Below, in pieces: positions 31,201 to 46,200 of a stretch of DNA of 64,000 bases. Source of the DNA: Apoderus coryli (Eukaryota > Arthropoda > Insecta > Coleoptera > Attelabidae); contig OU452200.1 in NCBI GenBank assembly GCA_911728435.2, positions 24,877,715-24,941,714 on the forward strand. Reading direction: 5' to 3'. The translations under genes and the position numbers were made by a program. Below the pieces are notes generated by a model. It made no database searches. It was not told the origin of the DNA and saw nothing but the letters and a program-made list of their open reading frames with translations. The stretch's first letter is position 1. Every line of letters starts with the position of its first letter.

Positions 31201-34200
31201 GAACGTTATAATAAATATAATGAGTTGATTGTATTTAAATAATTTTTACAGCAACAGAAAATTTTATCGGCAAAATAATACAACGCGCTTTTCTCTAGGA
31301 GCCTTTCTTTGGTTATCTTCTTTCACACCCTAATATAATGTTGTTCCTTTGAATATGTAAATATAGAACATACACAATAATCCAGACATCACCTAAGTTA
31401 ATGTTATTTTTCCTAATTAGCTAAAGTTACAACTGCTCGATTTAAATAACTAATTAAAGAGCACCCTGACCAGTTATCTAGATATAATTTACAATACTTT
31501 TTACAGTCCAGTTTCGAAAACTTTTAGAGCATTAATCGCCCATCTTATAGCCACCCTTCTTAGCATGTTTACCTTAAAAAATTGGTATGGGCACCTGTAT
31601 AATAAATCATTATTGTACTCCAAGGGTACTCTTAATCTACTCACAATGTTTTAACAAAGTTTGTTAAAAGTTTGGTAAATCGCTTTATCGTTAGTCTGTC
31701 TGATGCTGGATAGTACCATGGATCCAAGTTACTGGTCCTTCTAAATAAATATGATAACTCCTCTGCATGTCCAACATTACCGAATGTACCTATAGAAAGA
31801 AAGAAATATTATATCATATTCTTGTTAACACTCGAAAAATTCGTACCTGGTATTGTGAAGTTATGCTCATTACCCAAAACACCGTCATATGCAAATATTA
31901 AATAATAGACTCTTACAAATCGGGCCAGCATTTTTGCTTGTTTCATCATTCCTCTAATTATTATAATATCACCTCCGTACTAAAATCAACGAAAAAAGTA
32001 TCAATCAATATTCGAAAAATAGCACATGCTTTGCTTTCGTACAAATAAAGTTTTTCCTTCTATAGAGCTAAATGAATGTTTCATTAAAATACGGTACCTA
32101 TAGATATGTTCGACCAGTGCCGTATTAACTCAGATTACCGCCCGAAGCCCCCTTTTAAAATGTTAGGCCCCTATTTTATGTGGAAAGAAAATCATATTTT
32201 TTAACTGAACTGTTTTAATAGATATCTATGTACCTCCTTTCTAACTTCTATGTAAAACAAACACCAATATAATGACGACGGACAAACTTAATACTAAACT
32301 ACTGAACTAATACAAAAATAAATATATATATCCTTTATCTAACTCGTATGATACATAAGCAGGTAGATATACTAAGGTTAAGGTATAAAAAACAAAATCT
32401 AAAAAAAATATTGAAAAGATTTTTTTCTTGCTTTGGCTTGAGCAAAAACATCTACAATATCAAATCAAAGCTAATACGGCTTAGAAGATTACTCTCCATG
32501 CACATTATTGCCAAAGCATTCAATTTATTGTGGGATTAGGTCGATCTGCAGTAGGTTTTGACCTTCTTTAGTAACGAAAATGACCTTACCCCGTCCCGTG
32601 CAGTTGGTAACCGCCTACAAGCGAAAATGCTCAACAAAATTGTTAAATTGGGAAAAACATCATCAATGTTTTGACTTTTCAATTCTTTCAGCAAGTCCAA
32701 CAATCCATTCGATGAGAGACCAAGATCTTTTATTTGAAGGATCTCCCCGTCTAATTGGACACCAATAACATTTTTATAAGTTTGAATCAAAATTGAACAT
32801 TTGTCTTTAATTTCGGCTGTAGTCATGGATGATAGCTCATTTAAAAATTCAAATTTTGCATGAATCTCCACATATGCCTATCGCCTTTTAGAAAGTTCCG
32901 TTTTGAGCTTGTCTATCAGTAGAAGGAAAACTTGAACACGAAATTTATCTCTGCCTTGAAACTCGACGTCATCGTCACTCGAGTCATCAAATGTAACTTT
33001 CTTTTCTTTTTTCTTCTAGTGTCAAGTTGGTAATTTTCATTTTTGCACAAGTTAACTGCATCAGATTTGAAGGCATCGAAACTATCTCTCAACAGGTTAA
33101 CAAAAGAATATAATGAATCATATAATAAATTTACATTCACAGCCTGAAGCTTTTTATTTGTTTCGTTGAATCGTGCCAGTACTTTATTCCAAAAGCATGT
33201 CATAAAAGCAGTTTCAAGATAACTCAGATTTTCATTCAGACTTCTCGCTTCTAATCTTGTTTAGGGCTTTTCATTTGCGTCTTCGAGTATTTCGGAATAG
33301 GATGCAGACAATGCTTTACTTGCATCCGCACGCGCACTCCATCGAGTGATAGACAAACTCTTAACAGAAACTTTTGGACTTAGCTTGGGCATTAAAATGT
33401 TCCGGCTTGTCGGTTATTACCTATTGGTCGACATAAATTTCATACATTGAATAGGGCCGCACTTGGCTAAGTAGTTTGTTCATAATTTATAGATACATTT
33501 TTATTTGAAGAAAATAGGTAATTACTTATAAGGCACATGCGACTCTCATTAATGAATTTAAATAAAAGACAGCTACGCAAGAGACTAAAAGAAATCAGGC
33601 TTCGACATTTAATTTATCCCTCATCCTTTATTGTATGAGCGATCGGTTTTTTGAACTTACATTCTCCACGTTCGACCTCTGGTCCTGAATGTTGCGGCCC
33701 CTAAAACCTTGCGCCCGAAACCTGGGCTTCTGCGATAATACGCCACTGTGTTCGACATTAGTATTTAACAGATAAAATTCACTCAACTATAATTGATAGA
33801 TAAACAAAGGATATCTGGTCCTAATACATATTTGTTCAAAGTCCCTTAATTGAAATTAACATAAGTTTTTAGAGACACATTTGCTCCAAATTAAATTAAT
33901 TCTGTATGTTCCCTTACCTTGACAGTGGCTGCAAGATTATTTTGGAACTCTTCATCTTGTTCTAAATAAATCCCTTTGATTTCCGCACATACTTTTTTTG
34001 GATCAATGTATGGTTTAACTTTAAAGTAAAGAGGTATTAGAAACTCGCAATGTCCATCAACCGCTTTAGAAATCTCCTTTATTTTATCAAAACCTAAAAC
34101 CAGATAATATATACTAGGTATAGGTAGGTACTAACGATCCCGGGATGGAGTGAAAAGTTTACGGTCTTACAATATAGCGGTCGAAAACTAACGGCAGCAG

Positions 34201-37200
34201 GTATAATAATAATAGCCTCTATTGCTTAACATAGCAAAGTTGCTATGCATGAGCGACTTTGGAGGTACTTTGTACTTTGTATACAAATTAGAGCAGAGTT
34301 GATGAAAGTAAATCGCTAACGCATTACGGGTGCTTATATCATTGGTACTTGTCTGTATAATTTTGACACGCTATTATTCAGAAGCTAATATAGGTAAGTT
34401 TTGGGGTTTTGCCCGGGAGCTCGACAGATATCATTATTATAACAATGCATCAGTCGATATCATTTACTTGGATTTTGAAAGAGCATTTGCACAGCCTTAT
34501 TTAGACCAGCCATGAACAAGTAAATTTGGCAACGTTGAGAACGAGTCGATTTGTGTATGTTGTGACATAGTAGAGGTGCCTTATCTGGCATGGAACTTAC
34601 AGGAATGGTATTAACTTTTGTAATTGGTGATTCTATTATTTGTTTGGTTGTTAATAATAAATTTATGTTTCTCTACATACAAACGGTAGTTCCAAAGACA
34701 CTTCCACCGCTTAGTTAGGTAACTATACGACAAAATATTGCCGCAGCTAATACCACATTATTTTAGAAACAAACAGTTTATCCGGTGTTGCAACTTACAC
34801 AAAAATTTAACGATAAATTTATACACACTTATCACTACTAGTTTTATAAAAAAACTGTTTTAATTAAGCTCAACAAGCGCTGATTAAATTAGACCACGTG
34901 TTATGTTCCAATGTAAACACAAACAATCGACTTGAATTCCACTTTGCCAAATTTACTTGTTCATCGCCACACCTTGTGACGAGCCATGAATAAGTAAATT
35001 GGGCAACGTTGAGGACCGGTTCGTTTGCCTGTGTTTACATTACTACATTGTAATACGCGGTCTAATTAAATCAGTGCTTGTTGAGCTTAATTAAAATGGT
35101 TTCTTATAAAACTAGCAGTAATAAGTGTGTACAAAGATATCGAGTAAATTTTTTTAAAATACTAATAAATGTTAGTTAATAAAATAAAGTAATTTGTTTG
35201 GACTCTTGGCGGTGCCAGTGGTTGAATGGCGGGATTCCTATAGGTAGGTATACTAATTGGTTGTACTTTTGGGTTGTGAACAGCCTTATTTTTATAAAAC
35301 TAGTAGTGATAACTGTGTATACACATATCGTCTAAATTTTCTGTAAGTTACAACACCGGATGAACTGTTTATTAAATCGTTTATTGGTGTTTCAAACCAA
35401 CATGGTTTTACATAAGTCAAACAAACAAGAAAAAACATATACTTAGTAAATAAACTACAATACAATAAATACAGTAGACAACGTAAAGACAAAAATTTGT
35501 GACATACAGAACAAACATTGCACATTAAAATATATTTGTACAGTTTAAAAATTCATGAACACTTTAAAAGGCTTCGTTCAGTAGAAACTCCTTAACCCTG
35601 TTTGAAAAACTTGATGTTGATAATGTTCTTAATTCATTCGGCATTTTGTTATAGAACACATGGCCATAGTAATTGAAGGCATATTAATAAAATAAAGTGG
35701 TATAAGGTATAAGCTGCAGCATAGTGTTTGTCGTACTCGTCTACCTAACTAACCTGAAAGTGTCTTTTGTACGAGGGTTTGTATGCATATTTAGGAATTG
35801 TTATTATTAATAAGTTCAGCTGGATGTTGAGGTAAGTACCTGATTTTTTTATTTCTGATTCTTAGTTGATTTTAATATGCCCTCAACGTGCTATATACCT
35901 GAATGTAAATCCAATTATTATAATAGCGCATTAAAACAGCAAAATAGCAAACTACTTAACACTTGTTTGTTGAGGTAATCCATTTTTTTTTTTTTTTTTG
36001 AAAGGTAACTTACCAATATTCCTTTAACCTAATTACCATTTTTTATCCAATCAACACGTCTAGCGTTCTTTTTATGATAAACTTACTTAGTGATTGATGT
36101 GCGATTTAGCGTCGACCTTAATGAATGTACTTAGTACTTGGGAAGATGAAATTGTCAATATTTACCTCCAAATTGTGACATATTATAATTCCAATTAACC
36201 ATTTTCATTTACTTCGTGCTGAACACAAATTAAGTTATATCCTGTTCAATAATTCGTCAGTATCTGTCGACCCATGCCTCGGTCTTGTTCTACTCAATTA
36301 GACTGAGGCCCTGCTAAATTAAACAAAATCCCTTCTCTAGGTAAAACCAGTAATTTTCTCCGCTATGCCACGAAATTATTTTTCAGTTAAAAAAAATGCT
36401 TACACATAACGAACAAGTTGACATGTTATTTGTCAATTCGATTGAAAACGAAGGACATTTTGGCATTAACGTTTGGTTTGGTATTATTAACGGGCATTTA
36501 ATTGGTCCATACTTTGACGAAGGTGTTTTATGCAGTGAAGAATTTTTGCAATTTCTACAAGAGCAACTTTCTGTGCGTCTCGATAATGTGCCATTGCGAG
36601 CAAATATGTTTTTCCAGTATGACGGGGGTGGCGCTCCAAGCAAGAATTACTTAAGAATTTTTTAATAGTTTCGGGAGAAATTGGATAGGTATAAATGGAC
36701 CAATACAGTGGCCTTTCAAATCACCGGACATGACCCCAATAGACTTTTTCCTTTCGGGAACATTGAAAAACAAGGTGTATAAAACGCCAACCCAAAACTT
36801 ATGTATGTATGTTCCTGGAAAAAAAAGTTGATGACGTCATTTACTTCAGTTTCCAAATTTGTAAACAAAATCAAAGGTGGGTTAAAGTTGAGCTAACTTA
36901 ATCCCATTTAAGAACCTCTGTTCAGAATTTATCTATCGTATTTCATTTTCTCATAACAGACCTAGGACATCGAGTTTTGCTCATCCTGTACAACATGGTA
37001 ATTTGTATAGCAATATGTGTACAATTAACAAGGGTGTACCGCTGTCTAAGTCATTGCGAAAGCTGTCTCCTTTTGTTGACGAAAATAATGGTTAAGAGCA
37101 ATTATCATACGATAGCAAATTTCCCCCTTTGTAACCGCGTTGTCGCTGTCGTTGTCGGATTTAATGATTGAAGCAAAGATTAATCTTTGATTGAAGATAT

Positions 37201-40200
37201 GCATTTGCACCATTTATGTTAAAGATACGCATTTGCAACTTTTACATCTAGGCCCACAAACATTACATTTTTTAATTCGATAAATATTTTAGATTTTGTC
37301 TTATTATTTTATTTACGTCACGGCTGTGACATCATCACCTAGCACCTTCTATAACAAAGGCCCATAATCTATGGTTTTCAATTTGAAAAGTCAAGTTTAT
37401 TTGTATTTTGATTTTGGAATATTCATTTTTAGTAAGTATCTGTCTCTATCGTTTAAAAATGGGAACAACGAGCAGCAAGTTATCCTAACTGCGTAGTTTG
37501 AGGAACTGTACAAATCATACTATAAAACTGAAGAATATTTAGCTTTTGATGGGAATTATATTGAAAAAAAAAATGAAAAATTAAAAAAAAAAAGTTTTTA
37601 TTTATCAAGCCCGAAAGCTTTCACACCGCCTTCGTACTTACTTATTGTTCAAGTTGAATGCGAAAAGAACTTTGTTTCTTACCAGCTATTCCAAGGTATT
37701 CCTCACTGGAAGTACTCATGATTGTAGGGACTGGGTTTATCTGTCCATTTAAAAGTAATTCATACGGTGTTTTCGTTATAAAAGCAGTAGGATGTGGAAC
37801 TTCTATAACTGGTTTTTGTAAATCTTCCTAAGAAATAGATTATCAAGATATGTGGAAGAACAACTGTCTTTATATTCAATAAAGAAGTTAAAAAAACCTT
37901 TAAAATACTATAGAGGCATCAGTCATTAGGAACAATAAAGCGGCAAATTTGAAACTTAGATGCCTTGACCAGGGATTGACCGATATGTTTTTTTGTGACC
38001 GATACCGATATACGCATGGATATCGTCCATAAAAGTGTGTCGTGAAATTTTTGTCCTATAAATGAGATAAACCAAACTTCTTAAAGCTATATCAATAATT
38101 AACACGGTTTAACCTTAAAAAACCCTTGTAAAATTAAAAGTGGATTCAATGTTTTGTAAATAACCGGTTGGAATAAAAATCGGGGGATTCACCCTCGCAT
38201 TTGGCTAAGTTTGGATGTCCCGTCCTCATTTTCAGAATTCCCCGACACATTAGGCGCTCAGAACAACTCGGAGCGCAGATTCCTAAAGTCCCGATGTATT
38301 AGACCAATGCGTCACCGATTGACGCAAAACATGCAACGAGCAAACGCGTAAATTCCCGACGCATTAGACATAATGCTTCGGCGATTTACGAAATACCTGA
38401 AAAGTGCAAACTAGATAATAAATATTATCACAACGTGTTTTAGTATGTGCTAATATAGAAAATATACATGTATTTGTAAAAATAAACAGAAAAATCCGTT
38501 TCAACGTTTATTAACTAAATAAATTTGGAACAGTACAAAATATCAGGTATTGCAGTAATGGCATTTTCACTTTTTGGAATATAAATAAATGAACTGCTTA
38601 TTATTATTTCCCCCCAAACTCACATTAATTGCAGCACGTGCCGCTAAGGAGTTGGGTGCTTCTCTAGCTGTTGTTTTAATTTGATTTTACTTTCTTACAC
38701 TGCATATTGCTTTATTTCCTCCTATTGCCGTTTTTATACAACCAATTGATGTAGGCTGTACAGATATAATATGCTTAGCTAGCCCTTTTTTGTGTAGCTT
38801 GCGGTCGTTTCCTTTTACACACCTTGTATTTGAAAGCTGTATGCAACCCAGATAATAGAGTCTGCTCTGAGTCGGCATGTTTTTCATAATTGCTTAAATA
38901 TGCTTTAATAGCAGGACTAAATATTGATGGAATTTTTTCCAAATGTCCCATGATTTTTTCTGAATGCTGTTTCCAATTTTTTTTATTTCGACAGTGTCAT
39001 GATTTTCGTACGTAAATGATGTTATCAATATTATCATCTTTATCAGTACCAATAATCATAGGAGAATTAATTTTTTTCAAACGAAAATCTTCATCAGCTT
39101 TCTTCTTCATTGATGTGCCTTCAATCGGCGAAAATAGCTGCCCACCTGCCTGCTTTCCGGTTGTAATCTAGTAAAGATGACATTTAACTTTTAAAGATAA
39201 GGTGTTAAAATCTGAATGTATATGAACCTTTTTTACCACCGCTGCCTGGTGCTTACAGTGTTTACCAGTGCATCCCTGTGGACACCTACATTTGAAAATT
39301 AATCAGTCAACGAATTGGTAACAATTCTATTGCTCTGACTCTCTACATCACGTCTTTACCGTCTTTTTCATAAAAGACTGTGTGGGAGTGTTGGCGGCCC
39401 CGTTGCGCAGGGTGTTTAATTTAGCAATTAAGAATGGAGTTCTCCCGGTTCGATGGAAGGAGGCACGTGTGGTCCCAATTCACAAGTCTGGCGAGATATC
39501 AATCATCAGCAACTACCGCCCAATCTGCATCCTGTCGAATCTTTCCAAGATCTTTGCAGCCATCTTGAGTGCATTACGTGGTCAAATCACCATAAAGCAA
39601 CACGGTTTTATGTCGAATACTCATCTTTCTTGTTTGACAGAGAGGGCCACGCGTATTGTTGATTGGGGGGGACAGCTGGATATTATTTATACCGACTTTG
39701 CTTTCGACAGGTTGGATCATGGGGTCCTAATTCGGAAGCTGGACAGCTATGGGTTTGTCAGTAACCTGAAATCGTTGTTATTTCATCTTATCTTCGGAAC
39801 AGACTACAGTATGTAGTTTATAATGGCTATAATTCCAAAAAATATAAAGCATCCTCTGGTGTGCCTCAGGGTTCAAACTTAGGTACCCTGCTTTTCTTGA
39901 TCTTCATTAACGATCTTAACGAGTGTCTGCAGGTCGACAGGTTGTTTTTCGCTGACGATGTCAAGCTGTTCGCCACTACCGTGTCGTATGAGGACGCATA
40001 GGTCTTCAGAGGGAGCTTGAGGCGATGGAGAGTTGGTGTAACAATAACAAGCTATATCTAAATGTTAAGAAGGGTAATTGCATGTCTTATTCGAGAAGGA
40101 AAACTGCTTTGAATTTTCAGTATCGACTTGGACAGACTGTTCTCGCGAGATGTGCAACTTCTACCGATTTGGGTGTTACGTTTGACTCGAGATTGTCTTT

Positions 40201-43200
40201 CGTTCCTCATATTAACTTAAAGGCGAATGAATTGCACAGGCTTTAAAAATATTAACGCATTGAAAACATTATATTTCTCTTACGTTCGTTCGAAACAAGA
40301 GTATTGTTCAATCATCTGGTATCCTATTTATGAGGTCCATTGAAAAAATTCAAAGGAAATTCCTTAAATATCTCATATATAAATCTGATGGCGTTTATCC
40401 AGAAAGAGGGGTGGATAGTTCGATACTCTGAAATAGATTTAACGTCAGTAGCTTGGAGTTTCGTAGAATCCTTGCTTCTTTGAAATTTTTGTACGGTCTT
40501 TTAAATGGTAAAATCGATTGCTCTGAGTTGCTGGCTGACATTGATATAAATGTTCCGCGCCTGGGGAGTCGTAACGGATTGATGTTTTACTGCAAACGTC
40601 CTGTTACTAATCTATACACGAAATCGCCAGTTTTTGTGATGTGTAATAATTTTAATATGATCTAACGATTGCGACATATTTGATTGTTCGGTGCACGACT
40701 TAATAGAGACTACTCGTAGTTTTTTTAGGGTGTGATGTAATGTTAATGTAATAATAATATAGTGTAATGAAAGTAAATGTCTACACCTGAATTGAATTTG
40801 TTATTTTGTTCAATATTATTCCGTTTAGCTTCTTGATTGTGATTGATTTTAGTTTGTTTGATTTGATTGATTTAAATGTACTTAATTTGCTGTAACATGA
40901 TTTATTATCTTTATTATTGTTTATTATTTATAAAGTTGTATTATATGTTGCTCTGTAAAGGGATTTATTCTGTTGGGCAATAAACGCTTATTTATTTATT
41001 TTTTTATTTATCATATTCAAAGTCTTTAAGTTGTACTATATCTTCAGCAGTCATGTGTTTTTCATCATGCAAATAAAGATTAATAAGATTCAAAGTTAGA
41101 AGTAATTAAATCAATCAATCTTAAATGATGGCCGATATTGATGATTGGCAACGACTATGGTACTCTGACGAGCTCATAATAAGAGCGAAACGAATTCGTC
41201 AGTATCTGTCGACCGATGCCTCGGTCTGGTTCTACTGAATTAGACTGGATCCCTGCTAAATTAAACAAAATTCCTTGTGTAGGTAAAACCAGTAATTTTG
41301 TCCGCTTTGCCACTAAATTATTTTTCATTGATTATATTTACGGACATGAAATCCCTTTTAATTGGACTAAATAATGTAGAACTACAAAAAGGCTTAAAAA
41401 GGCAGTACCTATATATACTGTTATAAATCTTAGCACTGTGAAAACAAAAACAACAAAATACATAATTATATCTTATACTTGAAAAAACAACAGAATCAGA
41501 AAAATCACAAACAGTATTACTTAATAAATTACCAATAATACCTATAGGTATATGAAAATTATAAACTGAGATTAGAAGATATCGATATCGGTCGATCCCC
41601 AGTCTTGATTACACTGTATATTATGTTTCTTTTTATAGGTACTTACAATAGGAATAAGTCCATCGGCTTGAACAATATGTTCACTAGATACGTTTCGCAG
41701 TATTTCCAATATTTCGGTGCTAGTCATATTACTGGGATCCGTTGGAATGTTGACAATTTCAAATAATTTCTTCAGAAATGGCGTTGCGCAATAGCGAGGG
41801 TAAAGTGAAATTGAATTAGTACCCATTGAGGGACCACTCAGTACCATTGCACCACGGAACAAACCTTAAAAGTCACACTAAGATTGATAACTGGTAAAGA
41901 ATGTTCCATTTTCGACAATGTATTAGCCCAGATAAGTAAGTATCAGATACGACGGCCGGCGGAATTTCTTTGATGTTCGTGTACATAATTTCGTTACCTT
42001 GACGCCATTATTATTTTAGTTTTTCCGGGTTTATTCCTTTTGCCTTTTCGTTTGAGTTTAAACTAATTCCAACAATTAGGAATATTCCTTTTAACTTCAA
42101 ACCTATTTCGTTGAGGACAAATTAATAATTAAACAACATATTTATGTATATCACCAATTGGAACTACTCAATTGCTTAATGTATTAATACATTTTGAAAT
42201 CTAAATTTATACTTATCAACTGTAAATTTTAGTAAAATTATTTTATTATAAACCAAATTCTCGATGTTCGTCAATATTATTTGTTCAACAATTAAACTAA
42301 AATTTGTTTGTTTACATTTTACACACGGAGTATTAGCATTATTCGGGATGGGAAATTAGAACTGTTCTAGGACAGTTCTCGGACTGTTTGTGAACTGCGC
42401 TGAACTGGATGCGCTTAGGTAAAATTCTCGGACTGTCCTATTAGTGTTGAAAATTGTAAAAAACCCGAACGCTCTTTCGAACTAATCTAAACATAACCTT
42501 ACCTAATTTTTATTTTAGAGTTTGTAATTAAATATTTATTTGGATTATTTTAACGTATATTTATATAATACCTATACAGGGTTATTCACGCCATACGACA
42601 CGGAATAGTGTGGCTAAACTATTTAATTTCCTAAAAGTGTTATTTATGGGTTCCATAAAAATGACTTATGGCTACATTTTAAAAATATTGTGAATCTATA
42701 CAGCGTGTCCCAAATATAAGAAATGAACTATAGTTGTGTTTTTTTTTAAATGGAATGCCCTGTATATGAATATATTTTTAGATTCCCCGTTCAAAATAAA
42801 CCTAACTTTCATTAAAGTTCATCTCACCTAAACCTGACAGTTTTTTCAATATTTTAATTTTTATAAAAATATAGTCATAATTTGAATGAAAAAATTCGCA
42901 CCTATTCGTTTGTTCTTTTTAAGCCAGTCTGGGCTGCTAGATATATCCACTGATCACTTGTTACGCCAGATATAAAAAACTCCCAATACTAAATACAGGG
43001 TGTCCAATAATATAAGTTATATGAACGTAAAGTTTAATTCTAAACAACTTGTTTATTTCAAATGGAAGACCCGGTATATGAGATCATAATTAGATGCACA
43101 AATATTATAATACTTTCCTATGGATAACTCTTGGCGTTTTCGTGGAAAATCCACATATTCACAATATTAGGCGAATTTTATTTGAATCTCTTAGTTTCAT

Positions 43201-46200
43201 GTAGACCACTCTGTATTTGATGATGCAAAAATTAAATCTAAATAAATGTTTTCCTATAGATATGTATATCTTTAATTTTGCATGGAAGAGGCACACATAT
43301 TGGAAATAATAGGAAGAATTTGCAAAATTATAATAGTCAGCCATGAGAATTTGAAATTTACGGTCAAATAGTCTGTTGAAAATTCTACCCTAAGAATTTT
43401 TCATAAAACAGTTTTTTAACTGTGACATTTGATTTAATTCAATTAATCAAAAATGCGAACCTATTCCAAAGAAGAAAGAGTAGATATGATTTTTATTCTG
43501 GGAGAACGGTCCAAAAACGCTTTGCTGGCATCGCGAGTTTTCGCTCAAAGGTTCCCCGCGCAAAATCATCCCAAAAAATCAGTCTTCGACAGGCCGTTAA
43601 AGCAGTTTAACGAAAGATACCATCCAAACACAGTGCAACTGCATCAAGAACTTTTCAATATTGATTGAAATCGTGTTGAATTTTGTACATGGACAGGAAC
43701 AATATCATAGAAAATGAAAACATTTTTAATACAGGAGATGAAGGAGTAAATAAAGGAAGCGTTTAGAAGCGTTACACCAGGTTAAATTTGTTGAAGGATT
43801 TAAGAAAAGGATTCAAATCTGCGTAGAGTCCAATCATTTTGAACATTTATTATAAAATTTATCAGTATTTATGTATATCCTGTTATTTAATTTAAGTTGA
43901 AAATGTATTTTTTTATTATGTTATTGTTTAAATACGAGTATATGGTTTGTCAAATTCTCATGGCTGACTTGACAATTATAATTTTGAAAAATTCTTCCTA
44001 TTATTACCAATATGTGTGCTTTTTCTATGGAAAATTAAAGATATACATATCTGTAGGAAAACTTTTCTTTGAATTTAGTTTTTGCATCATCAAATACAGG
44101 GTGGTCTACATGAAACTAAGAGATTCAAATAAAATTCGCCTAATATTATGAATATGTGCATTTTCCACGAAAACGTCAAGAGTTATCCATAGGAAAGTAT
44201 TATAATATTTGACAGATAATTACTTTGTGCATCTAATTTTGATCCCATATACCGGGTGTTCCATTTGAAATAAACAAGTTATTTAGATTTAAGCTGCACG
44301 TTCATATAACTTATATTATTTAGTGTTGGGGGTTTTTTATATTTGGCGTAACAAGTGATGAGTGGGTATATTTATCAGCCCAGACTGGCTTAAAAAGAAC
44401 AAACGAATAGGTGTGCATTTTTTCTTATGAAAATTAAAATATTTAAAACCTGTCTGGTTTCGGTGAGATGTACTTTAATGAAAGGTAGGTTTATTTTGAA
44501 CGGGGAATCTAAAAATATATTCAGATACAGGGCATTCCATTTAAAAAAACACAACTATAGTTCATTTCTTATATTTGGGACACCTTGTATAGACTCACAA
44601 TATTTATAAAATCGAACCCATGAATAAAAGTTTTAGGAAATTAAATACTTTAGCCACACTATTCCGAGTCGTATGGCGTGAATAACCCTGTATATGTCAT
44701 TTTTGTTGTTTAGAATATTCAGAAACAAATTCCTTTCAGAAAATTTTAATTTTTGTCGTCTTCTCATAAAATTGTCCGTAGTATTTTCAACAAATATTTG
44801 GCCTCACATGAGGGACGTCTGAGATTAACTAAATAAAAAGAAGTTCTATTATGTAGGAATATCAAATCTGTAATTCAAATTACTTATTATTTGGATTATC
44901 TTAATTTAATTTCAGTATTTAATAATTATTATGAGGTTGTGATTTACCTTCTTTACTAGTTATATTATTTCTGTGATTAGAACCTAAATATCATATTTAT
45001 CCATATACGCGAGTTCTTGATAAATAAACCAAAAATAGTCCGAAATCAGTACTTGATCAAGACCAAGGATCGTTTTTGACAGTTCCAGAACCGTTCCAGA
45101 ACAGTTCTGATTCAAACCAGAACACCAAACTGCTGGTTCTAGAACTGTTCTAAATCAGTTCAACAAAACCCGAACATGTAAATTTAAACTACGCTCACTC
45201 CTCACAGTTCTAGAACAGTTCTTGTACGAACCCGAATAAAGCTATTAATTCAATTTAAGGTATTACGTATTAGAATTATTATAAACCTCAAAAGTGCAGA
45301 ATATCTAGAGTGTAATGTTACTAGGTAAACATATACAGGGTGTCCCGAAATTAACTTAAAACAATTTAAGGGGACATTCTACATGCTACCACGAAAAAAA
45401 CGTGGCGTGTTTTGAGAAACATAAATGTTTACACGCGGAAGAATCAACTCGATATTCCGTTTTCAACTACGGCAGATAAAATCAATGATTTCTTTTCCAA
45501 TATAATTAGTTCCACTTCTCCTCTCGACAACAACTTGAATGATTTTTATTTAAATAACCTTAAAAGGGACTTCGGCCAGAATAAATTTAAGTTTGAGACT
45601 GTAAGTGAATACGAATACGAACTAAAGCCACTTGGTGTGATAATTTAAATATAACACTGATTCATTTTGCATGTCCGTTTATTATTTCGCATCTAACGCA
45701 CATAATAAATTACAGTCTGCTGCATTTAGTTTTTCCAGATCAATGGAAGGAAGGTCGTGTTATACCGCTAGCTAAAGTTGACTCACCTAAAGAGCTCAAC
45801 GAACTTCGTCCTATTACGCTTTTACCAACGCTATCGAAAGTCCTGAAGAAAATAATGGATTGACAAAGACGATTACACTTAAAAAACCATGATATACTTT
45901 CTGAAACCCAGTCAGGTTTTTGAGCCGGGTAGAGTTGTGGAACAGCTCTATTAAACATAACAGATGACATCATATCCAGTCTAGATAAAAAACATTGTAG
46001 AGTGTTAGTTCCTCTAGATTTCAGTAAAGCTTTCGATGTGATCAATCATAGTTTGCTGTTCTCACTGTTTCAGTTTCTGCGTTTTAGTTCGTCTTCAATT
46101 TTGCTTCTGAAGGAATATCTGCGTGATAGGGGCCATAAAGTCACTTATTCGGGACAACTTTCATCTTCCACTTCTCTAACTAAAGGAGTACCACAAGGTT

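Larger units (their letters stand above)
42348..45240. mobile_element. TIR element of about 2.9 kb carrying the foldback
   Basis: Ends ATTCGGGATGGGAAATTAGA then ACTGTTCTAG (left) and, reverse complemented, ATTCGGGTTCGTACAAGAAC then TGTTCTAG (right) form imperfect inverted repeats of about 33 bp. The flanks on both sides hold many AGAACTGTTC-like subterminal words. No clear target duplication seen. The interior is the large foldback at 42573-44694. Confidence 0.45.

Noticed and set aside
31640..31645. Esterase ending at the TGA just after exon 9
   Set aside because: A GTGAGT donor sits exactly there, and exon 10 at 28245-28053 supplies the missing NPTP C-terminus in phase, so read-through termination is unlikely.
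36383..36643. 86-codon minus-strand frame
   Set aside because: It lies opposite the recognisable mariner-type transposase and has no motif of its own.
45740..46045. 101-codon minus-strand frame
   Set aside because: Shadow of the LINE C RT blocks on the plus strand.
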